Assembly: GCA_964590435.1 (NCBI GenBank)
Contig: CAZPWT010000012.1
Location: forward strand, 248,001-312,000
Direction: 5' to 3'
DNA length: 64,000 nt
From: WSZJ01 sp964590435
Lineage (GTDB): Bacteria > Planctomycetota > MHYJ01 > WSZJ01
The position numbers were made by a program, and so were the translations under genes. The first letter of the stretch is position 1. Each line of letters starts with the position of its first letter. Positions 7,199-15,958 of this stretch are shown piece after piece. The notes under the pieces were generated by a model. The model did no database searches. It was not told where the DNA came from and saw only the letters and a program-made list of their open reading frames with translations.

Positions 7199-7873
7199 AT
7201 GCGCGTCGACTGGCTCACCGAAAACCCGTACATGCGGTCGCGCGAGGCCGCGATCCTGGAAGCGCTCGACGTGGACGGCGCGCGGGTGCTGGAGGTCGGC
7301 TGCGGCGAGGGGAACAACCTGATCGTGCGGGGAATCCGCGGCGCGTTCGGGATCGACATCAGCCGGGAGTCGCTGAGGACGGCGGCGAAGCGCACCGACG
7401 GGAAATTCGCGCAATCGGATGCGGCGCGGCTGCCGTTCCGGGACGGCGCGTTCGACCGGGTGTTCGCGCGCGACATCCTGCACCACGTGGAGGACCCGCG
7501 CGGCTCGGTCGCGGAGATGGTCCGCGTCTGCGCGCCGGGCGGGAAGGTCTGCATCCTCGACGACAACGGCCGCAACGCGATCCTGCGCCTGTTCTCGGCG
7601 ATCGACCCGACCGAGCGCAACATCGCGAAGCAGACGCCGCGCGGGCTGGCGGCGCTTTTTGAAGGGCTCCCGGTCGGTCCCGTGGCGCTGTCCGTGCGCG
7701 AGCCGACGCTGGTCTACCGCGCGATCCTGCACCACAAGTTCGGGCTGCCGTCGCTCGGGAAGTCGAAGCTGTTCGCGCGGACGATGGACCGCGTGATCTC
7801 GGCGCTCGAGCGGACCTCGAACCCGGAGACGTGGGCCAAGATCTCGATTGTCGCCACGCGAAACCCCGCTTGA
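7199..7873 (+). CDS. Class I SAM-dependent methyltransferase
   Basis: 224 residues. Motif I VLEVGCGEGNN (about residues 30-40) binds SAM, GIDIS supplies the acidic residue for the ribose, and RDILHHVEDP with the following helix fits the Methyltransf_11 fold. The substrate is unknown. It heads a run of same-strand genes with a glycosyltransferase, a hydrolase-like protein and a radical SAM protein, which suggests a role in modifying a lipid or glycan. The start was chosen because of the -10 box; the frame is open further upstream without similarity. Confidence 0.85.
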   Translation: MRVDWLTENPYMRSREAAILEALDVDGARVLEVGCGEGNNLIVRGIRGAFGIDISRESLRTAAKRTDGKFAQSDAARLPFRDGAFDRVFARDILHHVEDPRGSVAEMVRVCAPGGKVCILDDNGRNAILRLFSAIDPTERNIAKQTPRGLAALFEGLPVGPVALSVREPTLVYRAILHHKFGLPSLGKSKLFARTMDRVISALERTSNPETWAKISIVATRNPA

Positions 7874-7937
7874 TCCGCCGCGCGGAAGCCGCTTCAATGC
7901 CCCACTCGCGGGGGGGATTCCTGCGAGGGAGACCCGC

Positions 7938-8618
7938 GTGATCGCACCCGGCCACAAAGTCACGATCGTCCTGCCGACCCGCAATGAGGGGGCCGGCGTT
8001 GCCCGCGTCATCGAGCAGGTGCGTCCGTGGGCCGACGAGATCCTCGTCGTGGACGGGCACTCGACCGACGGCACGCGCGAAGTCGCCGCCGCGGCCGGCG
8101 CGCGGGTCGTGCTGGATGGCGGTCGCGGCAAGGGGGACGGCGTGCGCACGGCGTTGCGCGAAGCGTCGCACCCGGTCGTCTGCTTCTTCGACGCCGACGG
8201 ATCGCACGAGCCGCGCGACATCCCGAATGTGTTGGCGCCGCTCGCGCTGGGCACGGCCGACCTCGTCATCGCCAGCCGCGCCACCGGCGGCTCCGACGAG
8301 TTCCGCATGGACTTCGAGCACTCGTTCCGCCAGATGGGGAGCCAGTTCGCGACGTGGATGGTCAACGTCCGCTGGCGCGCCCGGCTCACCGACATCCTCA
8401 ATGGCTTCCGCGCCGGTTTCCGCGACAAGCTCCTGTCCCTCCGGCTCAACTCGACGCATTTCGACATCGAGACCGAGATGGTGATGAAGTCCCTGAAGAA
8501 GGGGCTGCGCGTCGTCGAGGTCCCGAGCCACGAGTACGAGCGGGCGTGGGGGAAATCCAAGCTCGCGACGTCGAGCAGCTGGCGGTTCCTGCTGAGGCTG
8601 GCGCGGGACATCGTTTGA
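7938..8618 (+). CDS. Family 2 glycosyltransferase, dolichol-phosphate-mannose-synthase type
   Basis: 226 residues. The GT-A start VTIVLPTRNEGAGV, then DGHSTDGTRE and the metal-binding FFDADGSHEP are the family hallmarks. TDILNGFRAGFR and the ETEMVMKSLKKG segment match polyprenyl-phosphate sugar transferases. It lacks C-terminal membrane helices, so it is probably soluble or peripheral. GTG at 7938 is taken as start: the GT-A fold begins 7 codons later and a GAGGGAGA stretch precedes it, while the open frame before it lies in the end of the methyltransferase gene. Confidence 0.85.
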   Translation: MIAPGHKVTIVLPTRNEGAGVARVIEQVRPWADEILVVDGHSTDGTREVAAAAGARVVLDGGRGKGDGVRTALREASHPVVCFFDADGSHEPRDIPNVLAPLALGTADLVIASRATGGSDEFRMDFEHSFRQMGSQFATWMVNVRWRARLTDILNGFRAGFRDKLLSLRLNSTHFDIETEMVMKSLKKGLRVVEVPSHEYERAWGKSKLATSSSWRFLLRLARDIV

Positions 8619-8739
8619 GACTGGGGAATTCGTCGCAGCGGATGAGAAGATTTCCGCGGTGACGGCTCGATTTCCCCCAGCGCCGACAGGCATCCCCGTT
8701 GCAGCGTGGCCCGCCTTGACCCGCACTGGAGCCGCCACG

Positions 8740-9396
8740 ATGCCCGCCATGAGCAGCGAAACTGCCGTCCGAATCCCCCTTGAAGGCCGCCAGGTCGAAG
8801 CCACACTGGCCGTCCCGGACCGCCCCGCCGGCCTCGTCGTCTTTGCCCACGGACGCGGCGGCATCCGCAGCGACGGCCGAAGCGGCCTCCTCGCGTCCGA
8901 ACTCCAGAAGGGCGGGCTCGCGACGCTGGACTTCGACCTGCTGACGGCAGCCGAGCTGGCCGAGCCGGACTACAAGTTCAGCGCGGCGGCGCCGGCGAAG
9001 CGTCTGGGCGAGGTCGTCAAGTGGGCGGGCGACCAGCCTGCGCTCCGCGGCGTGCCGATCGCCTTCCTTGGCTGGGGAACCGGCGCTTCGGCGGCGCTCG
9101 TCGCCGCGGCGCAGCCCGGGAACCCGGTCCGCGCCGTGGTGTCCTGCGGCGGCCGTCCGGAGTTCACCGGCGATGCCATCACCGCGGTGACCGCCCCCGC
9201 GCTCTTCATCGTCGGCGGCTTCGATTGGGCCATCATCGACCTCAACGAGGCCGCTTCCAATCGCATGCAGTCCGCCGCGCGGATGGAGGTCGTGGACAAG
9301 GCGACCAACGAGTTCGAGGAGGACGGGGCGCTGGAGAAGGCGGCGGAACTGGCGAGGGACTGGTTCGGGAAGTGGCTGGGGTCGGGGAAGGCATAA
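8740..9396 (+). CDS. Dienelactone-hydrolase-like alpha/beta hydrolase, catalytic residues lost
   Basis: 218 residues. It has the DLH pattern: GLVVFAHGRGG (oxyanion strand), the elbow region FLGWGTGASAALVAAA, FIVGGFDWAIIDLN and a final helix region DKATNEFEEDGALEKAAELA. In relatives the elbow reads G-A-S-T-G and the last motif is A-T-H-x-F-E-E. Here the nucleophile position is Gly and the His position is Asn, while the Asp region is kept. The protein is therefore probably not a hydrolase in the usual sense. The start could also be 8749 (next ATG). Confidence 0.75.
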   Translation: MPAMSSETAVRIPLEGRQVEATLAVPDRPAGLVVFAHGRGGIRSDGRSGLLASELQKGGLATLDFDLLTAAELAEPDYKFSAAAPAKRLGEVVKWAGDQPALRGVPIAFLGWGTGASAALVAAAQPGNPVRAVVSCGGRPEFTGDAITAVTAPALFIVGGFDWAIIDLNEAASNRMQSAARMEVVDKATNEFEEDGALEKAAELARDWFGKWLGSGKA

Positions 9397-9431
9397 GAAA
9401 GGGAGTGCTTGAGGAAGGGCGGTCATTGGTC

Positions 9432-9461
9432 GTGGACCCGCCCCTGCCGGACTGCTAGGAT
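9432..9461 (+). promoter_or_regulatory. Candidate promoter of the radical SAM gene
   Basis: GTGGAC (9432-9437), 18 bases, TAGGAT (9456-9461). The mRNA would have a leader of about 35 bases with GGAGGAGA before ATG 9503, unlike the leaderless genes nearby. Confidence 0.4.
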
Positions 9462-9502
9462 GCGCGTTCCGACCCCGAGGGGGGGCCTCGGAGGAGACAC
9501 CG

Positions 9503-10918
9503 ATGCGCGTCTGGGCACTCAATCCGCCGGCGGACGATGGCGTGAAGCAGGTCCGCGAGGGCCGCTGCATGCAGCGCGGCGGCGCGTGGACGACGATCTG
9601 GACGCCGCTGTCCATGGCGTACTGCGCTTCCATGGCCCGCAGCGAGGGTCACGAGGCGTTCCTGAACGACTGCATCGTCGAGGATCTGGACTTCCTGGAC
9701 GTGACGCGGCGGGCGGCGGAGCTGAAGCCGGACCTGGTCGTGATGAACGCGGTGACGCCGAGCTTCGACAGCGACCTGACGACGGTCGAGGCGGTGAAGA
9801 ACGGCTGGCCGGGGGCGTTCGTGGCGGTGATCGGGATCCACTCGTCGGCGCTGCCAAAGGATGCGTTCGACCGTGCGAAGCGGCTGGACGCGGTGATCCG
9901 CGGGGAGCCGGAGCTGACGGTGAAGGAGCTGCTGGGGGCGCTGTCGAAGGGGGAGTCGATCGACGCGATCCCGGGGCTGGCGCTGAAGCGCGGCGGGGAG
10001 ATTCTGCTGACGCCGGAGCGCGTGCCGTCCGAGAACATCGACGACCTGCCGTGGCCGGCGTACGACCTGATCCAGCACCGGCTGTACAAGATGCCGTACA
10101 CGGGGAACCCGTTCCTGCTGGTGGCGACGGGGCGCGGCTGCCCGCATCCGTGCGTTTTCTGCGCGGACCACACGTACTACGGGAAGAAGCTGCGGTTACG
10201 GTCGCCGAAGTCGCTGGTAGACGAGCTGGAGCACTACGGCAAGGCGTTCGGGATCAGGGAATTCCTGTTCTGGAGCGAGGGGTTCACGCTGTCGCCGCCG
10301 CGCGCCAAGGCCGTGGCTCGCGAGATCATCGCGCGGGGGCTGGACATCGAGTGGGTCTGCAACTCGCGCGTCGACGACGTCGATCCGGAACTGCTCGGCC
10401 TGTTCAAGCGGGCGGGGTGCAAGATCATCGGCTTCGGCGTGGAGAGCGGCGTGCAGGACATGCTGGACGCAATGAAGAAGGGGACGACGGTCGAGCAGAT
10501 CCGCCAGGCGATCAGCTGGGCGAAAGACGCCGGCCTCGAAACCGCGGCGCACTGCATGCTCGGCTTCCCCGGCGAGACGAAGGAAACGATCGGCAGGACC
10601 GTCGAGTTCGTGCGCTCGCTCCGGCTCGACTTCGCCCAGTTCTACTGCGCCGTGCCGTTCCCCGGCTGCGACCTCTACGACTGGGCCAAGGAAGAAGGCT
10701 GGATCGCCAGCGACGACTACCGCAAGTACGAGCAGAACCAGTCGGCGATGAACATCCCCGGCCTCGACTGGCAGGAGATCGAGGCTGCCCGCTCGAAGGC
10801 CTATCGAAAGTTCTACCTGCGTCCGTCGATGATCGGGAATCATCTGGGGCGCCTGACGAGCCTGAAGACGGCGAAGGTGTTCGGGAAGATGGTGAAGGAG
10901 TTCGTGAGCTGGGTGTGA
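9503..10918 (+). CDS. B12-binding-domain radical SAM protein
   Basis: 471 residues. The N-terminal ~170 residues resemble the cobalamin-binding Rossmann domain of class B radical SAM enzymes, but I see no D-x-H-x-x-G motif. The radical SAM barrel begins with RGCPHPCVFCAD, giving C-x3-C-x2-C for the 4Fe-4S cluster, and continues with VESGVQDML and HCMLGFPGETKET. Relatives are methyltransferases or enzymes of hopanoid, lipid or cofactor synthesis; the substrate cannot be read from the sequence. GGAGGAGA before the ATG is a good ribosome-binding site. Confidence 0.85.
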   Translation: MRVWALNPPADDGVKQVREGRCMQRGGAWTTIWTPLSMAYCASMARSEGHEAFLNDCIVEDLDFLDVTRRAAELKPDLVVMNAVTPSFDSDLTTVEAVKNGWPGAFVAVIGIHSSALPKDAFDRAKRLDAVIRGEPELTVKELLGALSKGESIDAIPGLALKRGGEILLTPERVPSENIDDLPWPAYDLIQHRLYKMPYTGNPFLLVATGRGCPHPCVFCADHTYYGKKLRLRSPKSLVDELEHYGKAFGIREFLFWSEGFTLSPPRAKAVAREIIARGLDIEWVCNSRVDDVDPELLGLFKRAGCKIIGFGVESGVQDMLDAMKKGTTVEQIRQAISWAKDAGLETAAHCMLGFPGETKETIGRTVEFVRSLRLDFAQFYCAVPFPGCDLYDWAKEEGWIASDDYRKYEQNQSAMNIPGLDWQEIEAARSKAYRKFYLRPSMIGNHLGRLTSLKTAKVFGKMVKEFVSWV

Positions 10919-10922
10919 CGGC

Positions 10923-11002
10923 GGTCGAAGGTTGAAGGTCGAAAGTCGAAGGTTTCCCGACAGATGCCGTAACCTTCGACCTTCGACTTTAGACCTTCGA
11001 CC
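10923..11002. repeat. Inverted repeat with 32-nt arms built of GTCGAAGG-type units
   Basis: Left arm 10923-10954 and right arm 10971-11002 are reverse complements with about 4 mismatches in 32, separated by 16 bases. Each arm is itself a degenerate tandem of GGTCGAAG units, also seen once at 1147-1170. It could form a long hairpin at the end of the radical SAM transcript, but there is no T-run. Confidence 0.8.
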
Positions 11003-11063
11003 GGCCCCTCGGTGGCGACCGGAAAGTCCCACCCGAGACCGCAATCATCACGAGGAGCCCCCG

Positions 11064-11531
11064 ATGAGCGTCTGGGACTGGAAAGTGATCGAGAGACAGG
11101 CCAACGCCGCGCTCGCCAAAAAGGCCGACGACGCGAACGCCACCCGCCGCCTCGCGCAGTCGGTCGGGATGCAGGGAAACGTCAACCAGGCGATCCAGCT
11201 CCTCGAAAAGCACACCAGCCAGAACGCCAAAGACTCCAAGGCGATGGACATGCTCGCCGCCTTCCAGCTCATCGCAGGCCGGCACGACGACGCCCTCGCC
11301 ACCTGCGACAAGGCGCTCAAGAACGACGCCAACGCCAAGTACATCCGCTACAACCGCGCCATCGCGTGCGTCAAGGCCGGCAAGGCCGAGGAAGGAATCC
11401 GCGACCTCGGCACCGCCGTGGAAGCGAACGCCGAATTTCGCGAGATCGCCGCCGAGGACCCCGACTTCGCTTCCCTCGCCTCCAATCCGCGCTTCAAGGC
11501 CGCCATCACGCCGCCGAAGAAAGAGAGCTAG
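11064..11531 (+). CDS. TPR-repeat protein
   Basis: 155 residues from ATG 11064, which has GAGGAG seven bases upstream. About three TPR units span residues 5-125 (ALAKKADDANATRRLAQSVG, LLEKHTSQNAKDSKAMDMLA, ALKNDANAKYIRYNRAIACV). The end DPDFASLASNPRFKAAI is the end-of-group TPR motif. The next gene, the kinase, closes with a near copy (DAAFDVLKSEPRFKAIV). The pair are 21 bp apart, so they are likely co-transcribed and may interact. The specific role is unknown. Confidence 0.75.
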   Translation: MSVWDWKVIERQANAALAKKADDANATRRLAQSVGMQGNVNQAIQLLEKHTSQNAKDSKAMDMLAAFQLIAGRHDDALATCDKALKNDANAKYIRYNRAIACVKAGKAEEGIRDLGTAVEANAEFREIAAEDPDFASLASNPRFKAAITPPKKES

Positions 11532-11552
11532 CCGGCAGCCGGGAGGGAGCGC

Positions 11553-14500
11553 GTGACGCCTTCGCAACGACGCCTGGCCGCAATCGCGGTTGCGCTGAAG
11601 CGCGGCCTCCTGACTGTCTCGCGGGCGAACGAGCTGATGGGGACGCTCTGGGGCGAGCCGGACGGCGCGCCGGGGATGTATCGGGGCGCGTCCGCGACGA
11701 CGGTGGGGCTGGAAGGGCGTCCGCCGGGGGGGCTGCCGCCGGGGACGCACTCCGGAAGGATTCCGCCGACGCTTCGGACCGCGCTGTCGCCCACGGACGC
11801 CGAGCTGGTCGAGCGCGAGGTCGCGGCGCTCGAGGCCGACGAGGGGGCTCTTCGGCTGCTCCTCCGCAAGAGCACGCTGGATCCGCTGGTGTGGCGGGCG
11901 CTGTGGCGGGGGATCCGGCAGTCGGTGCCTGCGGCGTGGAAGCAGCGGGCCGCGGGGGACGAGACGGTGCGGCCGCCGTCGCTCGACACGCCGGCCGCGG
12001 CGGGGGTGAACCTGCCGCCGGACCGGTACAAGATTGTGACGGAAGCGGCGCGCGGCGGGATGGGACGGGTGCTGATCGCGCAGGACCAGTGGATGGGGCG
12101 CGACGTGGCGCTGAAGGAAATCCTGCCGCCCGGCGCGCGGACGGGGACGACGACGCGCGGCGGCGGCACGACGGGGCGGAAGACGTCGGCGAAGGACCTC
12201 GGGCGCTTCCTGCGTGAAGCGCGTGTGACGGCGCAGCTGGAGCACCCGAACATCATCCCGGTGTACGAGATCGGGTGGCGGCAGGACGGCGGGGCGTACT
12301 ACACGATGAGGTTCGTGAAGGGGGAGACGATGGCGGCGCGTCTGCGCAACATTGCCCTCGACGCGAAGCCTGCCGCGGAGCTGCTGGCGGACCGCCTGTC
12401 GCTCCTGGACACGTTCGTGTCCGTCTGCCACGCCGTGGCGTTCGCGCATTCGCGCGGCGTGATCAACCGCGACCTGAAGCCCTCGAACGTGATGCTGGGG
12501 GAATTCGGCGAAGTGCTGGTGCTGGACTGGGGGATCGCGCGGGTCCGGGGCCACCCGGAGACGCGCAGCTCGGCACTGATCCCGAGCGGGGTGATCCCCG
12601 CGGCGCCCGGCGACGCGGCGGGGATCGCGGCGGCGCCGCCGGAGCCCGACGGCGGGCCTTCGGTGACGATGAAGGGCGACATCCTGGGGACGCCGTCGTA
12701 CATGTCGCCGGAACAGGCGGCGGGGAACATGGACTCGGTGGACGAGCTGAGCGACGTGTATTCGCTCGGCGCGATCCTCTACGAGATCCTGACCGGCCGG
12801 CCTCCCTACGAAGGTGCGCACTCGCCGAGCATCATCCGCTCGGTCATCGAGGACGACCCGGTGCCTGTGCTGAAAGCGGAGCCGGCGGCGCCGCCCGAAC
12901 TCGCCGCGCTCGCCGCCCGCGCCATGGCCCGCGACCGCGGAAAACGCCTCGCCTCCGCCCGCCAGTTCGCCGAGGACGTCAAGGCGTTCCGCGACGGCCG
13001 CGCGCTCAGCGTCTATCACTACACCCTCGGCGAGCAGGTCCGCCGCTTCGTCGCCCGCAACCGCGCGCTGTCCGTCTCCGTCGCCGCCGCCGCCCTCGCG
13101 CTCGTCGTGGGGACGATCGTCTCCCTCGTTTTCGCCGAGCGCGCCGCCAGCGAGTCCGCCGCCGCCCGCCTCTCCGAACGCCTCGCCGCGTCGGAGCGCG
13201 ACCGGGCGACGGGAAACGCCCGCGAGGAACGCACGGCCCGCGAGGCGACCCAGGGCGCGCTCGAACGCGCCGAGGGATTGCGCCTCGCCGCCCTCTCCAC
13301 CACCCTTGTCCCCTCCAACCCCGCCGCCGCCCTCCTCGTCGCCGTCGAGGCCGCCGGCAAAGCCCCCGGCCCCGCCGCCTCCACCGCCCTCTACGCCGCC
13401 CTCTTCAACCTCCGCGAACGCCGCCGCTTCATCGGCCACGAAGCCTACGTCTACGCCGCCCACTGGTCGCCGGATGGCAAGCTTGTCGCGACCGCCGGCG
13501 GCGACTGGACGGTCAGGCTCTGGGAAGCGGCAACCGGCCGCGAACTCTGGCGTGGGACGACGCACCGCGGCGACGTGCGGGCGCTGTCGTTCAGCCGCGA
13601 CGGGGCGCGGCTGCTCTCGGCCGGCGACGACCGCACGGCGCGCGTCTGGGTCGTGCGCTCCGGCGCCGAGGCCGCCGTCCTCAAGCACGACGGAGACCTC
13701 GCGGGAGCCGCGTTCGACGGGGCGGGGAAGCGCGTGCTGACGTGGGGGTCGGAGGGGATCGCGCGGGTCTGGGACCTGACGACGGGAACGCCCGCGGCGC
13801 TCTGCGGCCCGGGCCCGGCGCTGGCCGCCGCGGCCTGGTCCGGCGACGACGCGCACGTCGCCGCCGCCGCGGCCGATGGGCTGGTGCGCGTCTGGAGCAC
13901 TTCGGGCGACCCGGCGGAGAAGCGCCTCGAGGGGATTTCGCCGGCGGACGCGGTGGTGTTCCTCGACGACGACGTCATGACCGCACAGCAGGACGGCCGC
14001 GTGCGCATCCGGACGCTGGCCGGGAAGGAAGTCGCGTCTTTCGACGCCGCGGCCGGCGAGCCGCTGCGCTCGCTCCGGATCCTCCCCGACCGCCGCATCG
14101 CCGTGACCTCGCTCGACGGCGCGCTGCGGATCTGGGACGCCCGGGGCCGTTCGCTCGTCGGCCCCGTCGGCGCCGGCGGCTGGCCCGCCCCCGTTCTCTC
14201 CCCCGACGGCCGCCTCGCCGCGGACCGCGACGGCCCCGACATCCACCTCCTCGACGTCGCCGCCGGCCGCGAAATTGCCGTGCTCCGCGGCCACGAATAC
14301 GAACCCTGGTCCGTCGAGTTCAGCCCCGACGGCAACTCCCTCGTCTCCGCCGGCACCGACCGCCTCGCCATCCTCTGGAGCGTCGTCCCCGGCCCCGAGG
14401 GCAGCATCCTCGCCGGGCTCGAGGGAAGCGAAGTCCTCGCCGCCACCGCCGACGCCGCCCTCACCCGCTCGGGACCCGCGGCCCCCTGGCGCCTCCTCCG

Positions 14501-15716
14501 CTTCGCCGATCGCTCCGAGGTCGCCGAACTCCCCGCCGGTTTCCCCCAGGACGCCCTCGCCGCCGCCGATCCCGACGGCCGCCGCTTCCTCGTCGTCGAC
14601 CGCAAGTCCGGCGGCTTGCTGATCCTCGATGCGGCCACCGCGGCCATCGTTGCGCGCGTCCCCGACGCCGTCGTCGGCCCCCGAGGCCTCGGCTGGAGCT
14701 TCGACGGCTCGCGCTTCTGGATCGGCGGCACGCGTGAAGCGCGGGTCTTTTCGTCGGACGGCGCGTCGATCGGGTCGGTCCCGCTGTACGAGTACTGGGT
14801 CGACGCGGCCGTGGACGCGGCGAAGGGCGTCTTCGCGGTTACCAACGGCCGGACGGTCGACATCGCGCTGTCCGACGCGCGTTCGGGCGAGCCGCTGCGG
14901 CGGCTGGAGGGGCACACCGGGTGGACCCTTCGCGATGCGTTCTCCCCCGACGGGGCGCGGCTGTTCTCGACGGCGGCCGACGCCACGTGCCGCGCGTGGG
15001 ACCCGGCCACGGGGCGCCTCGCGGGGCTGTTCCGCTGGCCGCGCATCCAGGAAACCTGGGTCCGCGTCTCGCGCGACGGCCGGCGCCTCGCGCTGTGGAG
15101 CGATGCCGGCGAAATCCGCTTCGTCACGACCGACACTCTCCAGGAGATCGCGTTCCTCGACGCCGGGCGGCGCATCTCGGCGGCGTGGTTCACGCCGGAC
15201 GGCCGCTCGCTCGCGGTGCGCCACGAGGGAAACCTGCTGCGGCTGATCCCGCTCGACCCGCTCGCCGCCGCCCGCGACGCTTCGCCGCGCGAGCTCACCC
15301 CCCTCGAGCGCGCCCGCTGCGAAGTCGGCACCCCCGCCGAGCGCGAGCAGGCCTCGGCGATCTGGTCGCGCATCCACCCTTCCGGCTCCCAGCTCGTCCT
15401 TCGCGCGAACGACCGGCGGCGAAGCGGCGACCTGGACGGCGCGGTCGACCTGTACCGCCGGGCGGCCGAGCTCTACTCGTGGCATCCCGACCCGCAGCTC
15501 GCGCTCGGGGAAGGGCTCGCGCTGCGCGCCGCCCGGCGCCCCGCCGGCGACCCCGGCCGTGCCGGCGACATCCGCGAGGCCCTCGACGCGCTCGAAAAGG
15601 CCGTGGAGTTCGCGCCCGGCGCCGCGCAGGAAATCGCCGACGACGCCGCCTTCGACGTGCTGAAATCGGAGCCGCGTTTCAAGGCCATCGTCGAGAAGGC
15701 GGGGGGATCCAGGTAG
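11553..15716 (+). CDS. Membrane Ser/Thr protein kinase with WD40 sensor domain
   Basis: 1387 residues. GTG start with GGGAGGG upstream. A ~150-residue Pro/Gly-rich N-terminal part leads to a Hanks-type kinase domain at about 158-480 (glycine loop RGGMGRV, Lys in VALKE, DLKPSN loop, DWG in place of DFG, GTPSYMSPEQA). The HRD motif reads NRD. A transmembrane helix at about 505-528 is followed by a short coiled coil and then some ten WD40 repeats (about 625-1220, e.g. SPDGKLVATAGGDWTVRLW). A TPR-like tail ends in DVLKSEPRFKAI. The kinase is cytoplasmic and the WD40 propeller is probably outside it. The build is typical of planctomycete kinases. Confidence 0.9.
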   Translation: MTPSQRRLAAIAVALKRGLLTVSRANELMGTLWGEPDGAPGMYRGASATTVGLEGRPPGGLPPGTHSGRIPPTLRTALSPTDAELVEREVAALEADEGALRLLLRKSTLDPLVWRALWRGIRQSVPAAWKQRAAGDETVRPPSLDTPAAAGVNLPPDRYKIVTEAARGGMGRVLIAQDQWMGRDVALKEILPPGARTGTTTRGGGTTGRKTSAKDLGRFLREARVTAQLEHPNIIPVYEIGWRQDGGAYYTMRFVKGETMAARLRNIALDAKPAAELLADRLSLLDTFVSVCHAVAFAHSRGVINRDLKPSNVMLGEFGEVLVLDWGIARVRGHPETRSSALIPSGVIPAAPGDAAGIAAAPPEPDGGPSVTMKGDILGTPSYMSPEQAAGNMDSVDELSDVYSLGAILYEILTGRPPYEGAHSPSIIRSVIEDDPVPVLKAEPAAPPELAALAARAMARDRGKRLASARQFAEDVKAFRDGRALSVYHYTLGEQVRRFVARNRALSVSVAAAALALVVGTIVSLVFAERAASESAAARLSERLAASERDRATGNAREERTAREATQGALERAEGLRLAALSTTLVPSNPAAALLVAVEAAGKAPGPAASTALYAALFNLRERRRFIGHEAYVYAAHWSPDGKLVATAGGDWTVRLWEAATGRELWRGTTHRGDVRALSFSRDGARLLSAGDDRTARVWVVRSGAEAAVLKHDGDLAGAAFDGAGKRVLTWGSEGIARVWDLTTGTPAALCGPGPALAAAAWSGDDAHVAAAAADGLVRVWSTSGDPAEKRLEGISPADAVVFLDDDVMTAQQDGRVRIRTLAGKEVASFDAAAGEPLRSLRILPDRRIAVTSLDGALRIWDARGRSLVGPVGAGGWPAPVLSPDGRLAADRDGPDIHLLDVAAGREIAVLRGHEYEPWSVEFSPDGNSLVSAGTDRLAILWSVVPGPEGSILAGLEGSEVLAATADAALTRSGPAAPWRLLRFADRSEVAELPAGFPQDALAAADPDGRRFLVVDRKSGGLLILDAATAAIVARVPDAVVGPRGLGWSFDGSRFWIGGTREARVFSSDGASIGSVPLYEYWVDAAVDAAKGVFAVTNGRTVDIALSDARSGEPLRRLEGHTGWTLRDAFSPDGARLFSTAADATCRAWDPATGRLAGLFRWPRIQETWVRVSRDGRRLALWSDAGEIRFVTTDTLQEIAFLDAGRRISAAWFTPDGRSLAVRHEGNLLRLIPLDPLAAARDASPRELTPLERARCEVGTPAEREQASAIWSRIHPSGSQLVLRANDRRRSGDLDGAVDLYRRAAELYSWHPDPQLALGEGLALRAARRPAGDPGRAGDIREALDALEKAVEFAPGAAQEIADDAAFDVLKSEPRFKAIVEKAGGSR

Positions 15717-15734
15717 GTTCGCCTGCGGGGGCCC

Positions 15735-15932
15735 CGAAAGGGCAAACCCAAAACGGAGAAACGCAAAACCAAACGCCAAAATCAAAAGGGCAAAGAACAT
15801 CGCCGGAAAGCCGGCGTTCGCGAGTATTCGGGGAAACTCCGGGATTCACCTCATCGACGAAGCTTCCCGATTTTGCGTTTGCCTTTTGTTGTTTACTTGT
15901 GAGTTCGCCCTTTTGCCTTTGCCGTTTCCTGC
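15735..15932. repeat. Loose inverted repeat made of AAACGCAAAA / CAAAAGGGC units
   Basis: 15735-15797 is a purine/A-rich tract with units such as AAACGCAAAA and AAAAGGGC. 15867-15932 carries their complement (TTTTGCGTTTG, GCCCTTTTGCC). The arms match in blocks, not along their whole length. Markedly lower GC than the genes. It fills most of the 242-base gap before lysA; the remainder holds the lysA -10 box. Confidence 0.6.
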
Positions 15933-15942
15933 GACCTCCCCC

Positions 15943-15948
15943 TACAAT
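15943..15948 (+). promoter_or_regulatory. -10 box TACAAT of the LysA-type gene
   Basis: TACAAT, ten bases, then ATG 15959; leaderless geometry. No convincing -35 box. Confidence 0.6.
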
Positions 15949-15958
15949 CCGCCCCCCC

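Noticed and set aside
10989..15800. A 1603-codon open frame antisense to the kinase-WD40 gene
   Set aside because: No domain pattern, Arg/Gly/Ala repeats only; the opposite strand has clear kinase and WD40 motifs over the same bases.
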